Positions 58,101 through 64,000 of a stretch of DNA of 64,000 bases are shown piece by piece (the stretch's first letter is position 1; every line of letters starts with the position of its first letter). This stretch comes from Oopsacas minuta (Eukaryota; Porifera; Hexactinellida; Lyssacinosida; Leucopsacidae). Below the pieces are notes generated by a model. The model had not been told where the DNA came from, made no database searches, and worked only from the letters and a program-made list of their open reading frames with translations. Location of the stretch: assembly GCA_024704765.1 (NCBI GenBank), contig JAKMXF010000298.1:462050-526049 (forward strand), in the 5' to 3' direction. The position numbers were made by a program, and so were the translations under genes.

Positions 58101-58102
58101 GA
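52177..58102 (+). CDS. TMEM104: TMEM104-like multi-pass membrane protein, four exons
   Basis: Orthologue of TMEM104, a member of the amino acid/polyamine transporter superfamily whose substrate is not established; human protein 496 residues. Exons 52177-52581, 53772-54154, 56342-56695 and 57544-58102, with phases consistent at all three joins (GTGAGT/TTTTAG, GTGAAA/TTTTAG, GTTAGT/TCTTAG), give 566 residues. The first membrane segment carries NLIVGVGAIAMPKAFALAGW. Later landmarks are EMGDMANMFFN, VYLYGDMAIYIATVP, an Asn-rich loop with several N-glycosylation sites, LLGPLIFFDLSKSKWLQ, NLFGVIIYAFMCQHSIPGMI, LFPVFTLSTSFPIIGITLR and GITGSYAGVCVQYLIP. Intact. Two introns contain MITEs (52760-52933, 53066-53224 and 55956-56083). 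Confidence 0.93.
52760..52933. mobile_element. hAT-like MITE with CAGGGCTCTCAAC ends (TMEM104 intron 1)
   Basis: Left cagggctctcaacct; right reversed cagggctctcaactt. 'gtgagatt' and 'gagatcgtga' recur inside. A partial relative ends at about 58616 (gttgagagccctg). Flanking duplication not clear. Confidence 0.7.
53066..53224. mobile_element. MITE with TACAGTCGAAAT ends (TMEM104 intron 1)
   Basis: Left tacagtcgaaatcagattat-tttgtcc; right reversed tacagtcgaaattggattat-ttttgtcc. TA at both ends. About 159 bp, non-coding. Confidence 0.85.
55197..55310. repeat. Dispersed repeat, copy of 36598-36710 (TMEM104 intron 2)
   Basis: Same word order and orientation as the 36.6 kb copy; ends in 'gaaagctaatacacaaaat'. 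Confidence 0.8.
55948..56091. mobile_element. hAT-type MITE with perfect 8-bp target duplication (TMEM104 intron 2)
   Basis: The 128-bp element (55956-56083) starts cataggcgtagctag and ends, reversed, cagaggcgtagctag. It is flanked on both sides by the same 8-mer tctggagt (55948-55955, 56084-56091). The inside has gcaacccc/ggggttgc palindromes. No coding capacity that makes sense. Confidence 0.9.
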
Positions 58103-59569
58103 TTATTCTGCAGGAAAGATTCTGTATATTTTAGAATCTGTTTTATAGATAGTATTTTTGTATTAACACCTATGAGATGCCTTGTACTGTTGTACCCTAA
58201 TGGCCTGGACGATGTGTAGTCCTTCTGTCTGTGCTGTCAAGCGAACTCTAGCAGTCTGATTAACACGAATATTAGTACACATTTACATATTGGGTAGGAT
58301 ACTTTCACGGTTGTACCTGTGCGTGAAATACATTTATAAGGTGAATATTCACTCCTTTTTAGCGATTAATCATATTTTACTATCCGGCGCGCGCCTGCAG
58401 GTGCTGAGGTTTCGTGATTTCAGCTATTAAAATCTAGTTGCATGAAAATTCTGTAAAGATTCATATTTGTAATACAGCCAACAAAATATCACTGGCATTA
58501 ACAAATTTTCTAAAATGCTTTCAGAGGCTTATTTTCTGGGCCTCTGGATATATATCTTTGATTATACATATAAAAATCTCACGATTCTATCGTGAGATTG
58601 CAGGTTGAGAGCCCTGCAAATTTATTGGACGTGGCGTAACATGATGGTCCCGGAAATATAGATGCCTAAAGTACGGGATATGACGTTGCAGTAACCCCCC
58701 CAATTTCATCTCTCAAAGTGTATAACTATATGTTTTATGGATAAGACACCGCCACCTGTTTATTCAGAGTGTATGGACTCCGAGATTCTGCTCCAGAGTG
58801 TTTTACTTGCTCCCGGTGTGATCGTCTTATTGGGACCTAAAACCATCATTTTTATCGCTAGCATATCGGAAACCAATCCAGTGAAATAAGACCCCTTACT
58901 AACTTCTCACACTAGCTATAATACGTCATAAATTGCTCGTTGGCCCAAATTTCTTACTGTTTAGTTATCAGGCCACCTTCACCCGCTTTTACCGGCCTCA
59001 GAATATTTCACGTACTAGCTCTAAGATCCCGGTATAGTAAGGCTAGCACACATGAAGCATATAGTTATACACTTTGGGTGATGCATTTAATAAGCTACCA
59101 TAACTTCACGTCCCGTATGCATTTTCCGGGACCATCACATCAAGTCAAGTCCCGGAAATTAGGCACGCCCCCAGCAAGAGTGTTGTCAATTACCAACGAT
59201 ATAAATTTAGTCGTCACTAGGCTTCAAGACTTGGGAAAGCGCTTCTCGCGTATAATAATTAACGACATCAGGGGGATGTCATATTTCTTTGTTCTATATT
59301 CGATTACATTTCATTGAACCTAAATACTTGGGTACTTGAACGCGTAACAATATGAAAATGTGTTGGTAATTTGACTATACTTTGGTTGGTAATTTGCAGC
59401 ATTCCCCTCATAATATCATAGATCCTTAATACATTCTTGGTTCAGATTACCTTGTAATATACTTAATCGATGTAACTTGAATTCAGTTTAATCATAGATT
59501 TAACTTGATCAAATTACTAATAATAATATAGGCTATTTTAATGCTAATTCTGATTTGTATTTTGGTAAA
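58103..59569. other. Gap between TMEM104 and SMPD1
   Basis: Has a copy of the dispersed repeat head (cctggacgatgtgtagtcct, about 58200-58390) and part of the CAGGGCTCTC element (to 58616). A 125-codon open frame (58940-59317) resembles nothing I know and is not called. Confidence 0.5.
58195..58390. repeat. TCATATGA dispersed repeat, copy 6 (head part)
   Basis: Shares with copy 1 the words 'tggacgatgtg', 'ctctagcagtc', 'acatttacatattggg' and 'gcgattaatcatattt'. Confidence 0.6.
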
Positions 59570-61324
59570 ATGAACTATTCTTTGATTGTATTTTCTGTAA
59601 TATTCTTTTCTATCAACTTTGTTGTTAGTAGGCCTGTCCTACTTGATGGACATTCGTATTCACATAATATAATCAATAATAAAGTGGATAGCAAATTAAC
59701 ATGCGAATTATGTAAAGCTATATTCGCAGAAGTGCAAAAGCTCGCAGAACAGGGCAAAACAGAAGATGAATTGGCGAAGATAATCACAGATATTTGCATT
59801 ATATTCCAGCTTCAAGATGATAATGTATGTCATTTAGTAGTACCGGAATTTAGAGACGAAGTATTAACTGTTGCGTTTACCGTAGGATTGAATGGTGATG
59901 AAGTTTGCGGAATTATATTGGGACCAACTTGTGGTATTCCATATGACCCTTTTAACCAGACATGGAGTGTCAAAATGTTGAATACAACAAAACCGCCTAT
60001 AAAGGAGATGAAACTACCAGCTAAAGGAGCAAAACAAACTCGAATACTTCACATAACAGACATCCACTATGATGCCATGTACACAGAGGGATTGAGTATT
60101 GATTGTGGTGAGCCATTATGTTGCAGACCACCCAATAAGCCAAACGCAACCTACGGTGCTCACAAGTGGGGTGAGTTTAAATGCGACCTCAGTACAATTT
60201 TACTGCATAATTTTATGCAGAAAGTGGTTGCTATGAAGAATGACTATGACGTTATCTATGTTACGGGAGATCTACCACCACACAACGTATGGAATCAGTC
60301 ACGTGACGATCAGATCACAGCTATCTCATATGTAATCAATCTATTCAAAACGATGTTACCCAATAAGAAAGTGTATTTTGCAGTAGGGAATCACGAAGGA
60401 CTGCCAGTAAATGCTTTCCCGCCTGTTAATGTGAAAGAGGCTCACTCTGGTCAATGGCTGAGAGATTTCCTTTCTGAAAAGTGGGGTAATTGGTTGCCTG
60501 AGGATACCAAGCAGACGATACAACAAGGAATATTCTATACAACTCTTGTGAAACCTGGACTGAGGATTATATCTCTAAACATGAACTATTGTAACAACAG
60601 GAATTGGTGGCTGTTAATTAATGCAACAGATCCAGCTGGTCAGCTTCAGTGGCTTGTCAGAACGCTGCAGTCTGCAGAGGACAAGGGAGAACGGGTCCAT
60701 ATAATAGGACATATACCTTCAGGAGGAGGGGACTGTATCAAGACATGGAGCTGGCAATATTTCAAGATATTGCTCCGGTACGAGAACACCATATCTGCTC
60801 AGTTCATGGGACATACACACAATGATATATTCACTGTGTACTTTGACCCCAACAATATAACGAGACCTTTCAGTGTACTATTCACTGCAGGCAGTGTAAC
60901 TCCGCTAACTGACCTGAATCCTGGTTTCAAGATCTTCTCTGTGGATGGTGGGTATAAGGAGTGTAGTTGGGGTGTACTGGACTTTACCAGCTACTACATG
61001 GATCTTATGCAGGTTGATAGAGACGATAAACCGGTTTGGAATATACAGTATAAAGCTTCAGAAGTGTATGGTATTCAGGCAGGCTATCCAAAGTATATGA
61101 GTGATTTGTTGACCAAGTTTACGAAAAACGACACACTTTTTGGTAAATATATAAATTATAGAGCAAAGAGTGCACCGCATAGTGTTTGCAATGCAAGCTG
61201 TAAGAAGTCGGTTTTGTGTGAAATGAGGTGTGGGAGGTCACACGACGAAACTACATTCTGTAATTTGAATGAGAAAGAGAGGAAATATCATAATATACGG
61301 ATCCAAGAGGAATTGACTTGTTAA
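59570..61324 (+). CDS. SMPD1: Acid sphingomyelinase, intronless
   Basis: Lysosomal or secreted zinc phosphodiesterase that cleaves sphingomyelin to ceramide and phosphocholine. 584 residues from the ATG at 59570 (the open frame begins slightly upstream without an ATG); human SMPD1 is about 630. It has a signal peptide (about 1-20). A saposin-B domain follows (about 43-122) with cysteines at TCELCK, DICIIF, VCHLV, EVCGII and GPTCG. The metallophosphatase core has LHITDIHYD, VTGDLPPHN, VGNHEG, HIIGHIPSGGGDC and FMGHTHNDIF, so all metal-binding motifs are present. The C-terminal cysteines (SVCNASCKKSVLCEMRC) match the family's helical end. Several N-glycosylation sites. It should be active. No introns, although animal SMPD1 genes usually have several. 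Confidence 0.95.
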   Translation: MNYSLIVFSVIFFSINFVVSRPVLLDGHSYSHNIINNKVDSKLTCELCKAIFAEVQKLAEQGKTEDELAKIITDICIIFQLQDDNVCHLVVPEFRDEVLTVAFTVGLNGDEVCGIILGPTCGIPYDPFNQTWSVKMLNTTKPPIKEMKLPAKGAKQTRILHITDIHYDAMYTEGLSIDCGEPLCCRPPNKPNATYGAHKWGEFKCDLSTILLHNFMQKVVAMKNDYDVIYVTGDLPPHNVWNQSRDDQITAISYVINLFKTMLPNKKVYFAVGNHEGLPVNAFPPVNVKEAHSGQWLRDFLSEKWGNWLPEDTKQTIQQGIFYTTLVKPGLRIISLNMNYCNNRNWWLLINATDPAGQLQWLVRTLQSAEDKGERVHIIGHIPSGGGDCIKTWSWQYFKILLRYENTISAQFMGHTHNDIFTVYFDPNNITRPFSVLFTAGSVTPLTDLNPGFKIFSVDGGYKECSWGVLDFTSYYMDLMQVDRDDKPVWNIQYKASEVYGIQAGYPKYMSDLLTKFTKNDTLFGKYINYRAKSAPHSVCNASCKKSVLCEMRCGRSHDETTFCNLNEKERKYHNIRIQEELTC

Positions 61325-61414
61325 TCCAGTGATTATTAGTTACCGATTTGTAGTATATTGAATAGAATTCTTAGTGTACTTGTAATATTTAGTAGATATA
61401 TTCCCAAAACTCCC

Positions 61415-61420
61415 AATAAA
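61415..61420 (+). terminator. Polyadenylation signal AATAAA of SMPD1
   Basis: AATAAA about 90 bp after the SMPD1 stop codon, a usual distance for an animal 3' UTR. Confidence 0.5.
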
Positions 61421-61739
61421 CTTGGCGATTAAGTGGATGTCACTTTAACTGTAATTTGGAAGAAATATGGTCAAAATAATACAATTTTCATATCTGCAAA
61501 TCATTGGAATATCTAACTGAATCAAATTCTCAATACCAAAGTGAAAATTTTACGCCCGCGCTTCGCTTACTCGTGCTCCTCGGCTTGTGAACACAAATAT
61601 GGGACTCAGCACTTGGCTAAGTTATAAGATCAATTCATTGAAAATCGTGAAGAATAATGAATAATTCTTGAATAATGAATATTTGAATAATTCATGAAAA
61701 AGAATATTTTAAAAGATTTTATTAATTAATGAATTTATC

Positions 61740-61784
61740 CAATCTATACTGTTAAAATGGTGGACGTTTTAACAGTATAGATTG
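61740..61784. repeat. Perfect hairpin, 18-bp stem
   Basis: Arms caatctatactgttaaaa and ttttaacagtatagattg around a 9-base loop (tggtggacg). No mismatches in the stem. Confidence 0.85.
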
Positions 61785-61995
61785 CATAAATCCATGGCAT
61801 TCTAAATGTAGCCACTTGAAACTGACACATCGGACACAGTTAAGGGGTGGCTCTTGTCTAGATATATACTGTACGATCCGCTTCGCTTGCTCGCGGTGTG
61901 CTACTCGCGAACAATTTGTATTCGTATGGGACTCGGCACTTCGTGCCGAATTTAACAAAGTATAAAATGCTAATAAATTAATATTTCAGCAATTT

Positions 61996-62098
61996 GTTGA
62001 CTTTATATTCATAAAAACAACAATGAATATACATATGAGAAACTTGAATATGCGAAATTCGGAATCAGCATACTCGCTAACCCTAATGTAATTGTTTA
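61996..62098. repeat. 'catatgagaaac' dispersed repeat, copy 3
   Basis: Shares 'attcataaaaacaa', 'acatatgagaaac', 'gcgaaattcggaatcagcat' with the copies at 15.4 and 15.7 kb. Confidence 0.7.
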
Positions 62099-63065
62099 CT
62101 TTTCCTATATCGTCAACAGAAGGAAGTTATTTCCTATATTATATACGTATATCATCTCCCCTATCATTATAATACAAAGTGGACAAAAATCAAGCACACT
62201 TTCACATGTTATAATTATGCGACCAGTGCACGTAGATGATGTCATTTAGAATAAATCAATACTAAACTAAGAAGTTTCTGTTATTTGAATATCTGCTTAT
62301 TCTGACACCTCAGTGACTAACGGTGACGTTGCAAAAATTGGCAAATTCGTATTCACCATACTAAGTTACCGGCAACTTAATGCTTTTAGAGGAATTTCCC
62401 TACAATATTTGATACTCTTAATTTCATATACGAAATGTGTCTCACTGAAACTTCCATACGCTCTACATACGTATCTCTATAATCTATCTAAATCTTGCTT
62501 ATATCAAATCTTCACTATCATCAATTTCATGACGTGTTGATTAGGAAGAACTACATCAGGAGGTGGTTGAAGTAATTTGAATGAGCCAAATCAAACAGCT
62601 CTTAGGTTGTACTTGAGGAACTAGGGATCGACGGGTAGCGGGGCCCCATGCACTGGCCGCATAAATATAACGTGTTAAAGTGTGCTCGATTTTTTCGCTG
62701 CAATACTTAGCTATTTGTAATTATTGCCATTGAATTGTTAAAGCTCTGAATCCACCTTTTGGGGTGTTACTATCTGGAATGCATATAATTATTACCGGGC
62801 CTGCCAACTCTCTAGCTTTTTGGTTTAATCTCCCTCTCTCAAGCCAAGTCCCACAAATTTCTCGCTTTTTTAAATATTCCATTTGAAGAATTATTACCTG
62901 AAATTCGGATAATTTTGTAATCGTAATGTTTTAGTGCATTCTATTTCGCCCACAATATCATCGACAATAATATAATCGGTAGCAACACAATTGTTCTATA
63001 TTCACTCGATCAAAACTGGAACATTAGTATATATAGTGTATATTGATAATTATTTCACCTGTAGA

Positions 63066-64000
63066 ATGGCGACTCCTTTGGGGAATTCGGAGCGTTTTTG
63101 GTTCGAGACAGAAATTCTAATTAACGAATCTTTCAACAGGATTGTTGACGAAGTTAACGAGAGAAGAATTTTAGTGTTATCTCAATTGAAACATTTACAA
63201 AATTTAAAATCCGAAATTCTGAAATCTATAAACGAGCTTGAAAATGTAAAACTGGAGATTAAAAATGAGATAACTCAAAATAGAAACCACGATGCAATAG
63301 ACAAACCAATTGCGGATTTGAACAAGAAAATATCTCTCTTACAGATAGATGCATGTAATGCTGATGTTGATTATCAGTTCAGCTTTGACGATAAAGAGTT
63401 GAAACGAGCTTTGGCTATTCTAGGAGCTATAGAGAAAACTCCAAAGCATTATCTAACTAAGAAACATGCACACTCTGTCATTCCAATCGCGTCTAAAAAG
63501 TATAGTGGTAGATTATCTGTGAACGAAGAACTAGGTTTAATTGCAGTGAATAACTTTTGCGAAAACCAAATTATTTATTTTAGCCTTGAAGGAAAACGAC
63601 TACGTTCTTTAAGAGACAGCTAGAATCTTCTCGAAGAATTTTAGCAATTGAGCTAATAAACAACGAAGAAATAGTTCTATCGGATCAACATACACAAAAG
63701 GTTCTTCGGCTTCAATTTAACCCATTGGGAAAACCAATGCTAAGATACTTTCAGAAACGAAGAAGAATTTTGAATATATCGTCTCTATTTGTTATGATCA
63801 ATATTCACACCTGATTTACGCAATTTCATCAACTAAACATTGTCTTAATATTTTTGATAGAAATATTGCCTTTATTAAGACAATAACACTCGCATGCTGC
63901 ATTTTCCCGCAGAGTATATTCGCTACGAAGACGATATATATATAGTAGACTGTGGCAATCCTTGTCTACATACTCTATCTAAGTCTACATATCAACAAAT
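63066..64000 (+). pseudogene. Coiled-coil/NHL protein broken by three frameshifts, cut by window end
   Basis: The ATG at 63066 fits a coiled-coil start (MATPLGNSERFWFETEI), and an open frame runs to a TAG at 63621. N-terminal ~120 residues form a long Lys/Glu/Leu-rich coiled coil; propeller-like sequence begins near residue 140. Around 63611 the sense moves to another frame (INNEEIVLSDQHTQKVLRLQ, to a TGA at 63812). Around 63760-63775 it moves to the third frame (YDQYSHLIYAISSTKHCLNI). Around 63895-63915 it returns to the first frame (YEDDIYIVDCGNPCLHTLSK) to the window end. The text in each frame is convincing NHL sequence. So it is a gene recently inactivated by small indels, or an assembly with homopolymer errors. 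It is a paralogue of the gene at 7150-8370. Confidence 0.8.

Larger units (their letters stand above)
61325..63065. other. Gap between SMPD1 and the terminal NHL gene
   Basis: Holds the SMPD1 poly(A) signal, two 'cgcttcgcttgctcg'-type repeat pieces, the perfect hairpin at 61740-61784 and a third 'catatgagaaac' repeat. No exon recognised. Confidence 0.5.

Noticed and set aside
58940..59317. 125-codon open frame upstream of SMPD1
   Set aside because: No motif or homology that I recognise; about the length expected by chance in gene-free DNA of this size.
59555..59569. Upstream start for SMPD1
   Set aside because: The open frame begins here without an ATG; the ATG at 59570 opens directly into a good signal peptide.
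1..64000. CRISPR arrays, prophage, operons or bacterial defence genes
   Set aside because: Introns, animal families and the repeat types show a eukaryotic nuclear genome; no regularly spaced direct repeats of CRISPR type were seen.

Overview
The window is nuclear DNA from an invertebrate animal. The evidence is AT-rich sequence, spliceosomal introns with GT/AG borders, and animal gene families: a lysyl oxidase-like protein with SRCR domains, EMC5/MMGT1, TMEM104, ANKEF1, acid sphingomyelinase, LITAF-domain proteins and GT31 galactosyltransferases. Many genes have one exon, intergenic DNA is rich in small inverted-repeat elements, and coiled-coil/NHL proteins and GT31 enzymes occur in several copies. 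An early-branching animal such as a sponge would fit, but nothing here proves the phylum.

Layout. 0-15 kb: an intronless LOXL gene (-), five exons of NAT10 (-) that stop before its acetyltransferase domain, a coiled-coil/NHL gene (+) inside NAT10 intron 1, N6AMT1/HEMK2 (-), EMC5 (-) and a second coiled-coil/NHL gene (+) with in-frame stops. 16-26 kb: two tandem two-exon LITAF genes (+), an intronless theta-like GST (+) and a third, one-exon LITAF gene (-), separated by many MITE-like elements and two copies of a tRNA-derived SINE. 27-32 kb: a six-exon ANKEF1 orthologue (-). 33-50 kb: a GT31 beta-1,3-galactosyltransferase cluster with two intact copies (-), one intact copy (+), a decayed 3' fragment (-) and a truncated copy (+), plus an NHL-only gene (-). 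52-61 kb: a four-exon TMEM104 orthologue (+) and an intronless acid sphingomyelinase gene (+). 63-64 kb: a coiled-coil/NHL gene (+) broken by three frameshifts and cut by the window edge.

The genes do not form one pathway. Some are general housekeeping genes (NAT10 for RNA acetylation, N6AMT1 for protein/DNA methylation, EMC5 for membrane protein insertion). Others belong to the endolysosomal/secretory system (LITAF, SMPD1, TMEM104, GT31) or the extracellular matrix (LOXL). I see no operon-like or defence-island system. The most interesting signals are: the GT31 copies, whose catalytic core is almost identical at DNA level while their ends differ (a gene-conversion pattern); the NAT10 locus, with one gene clearly nested and a second possibly nested; two NHL genes apparently caught in decay; and a dense, well-delimited set of terminal-inverted-repeat elements, one with a perfect 8-bp target duplication.

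Exon borders were worked out by hand from GT/AG sites, reading phase and remembered family sequences. No database search or alignment program was run.
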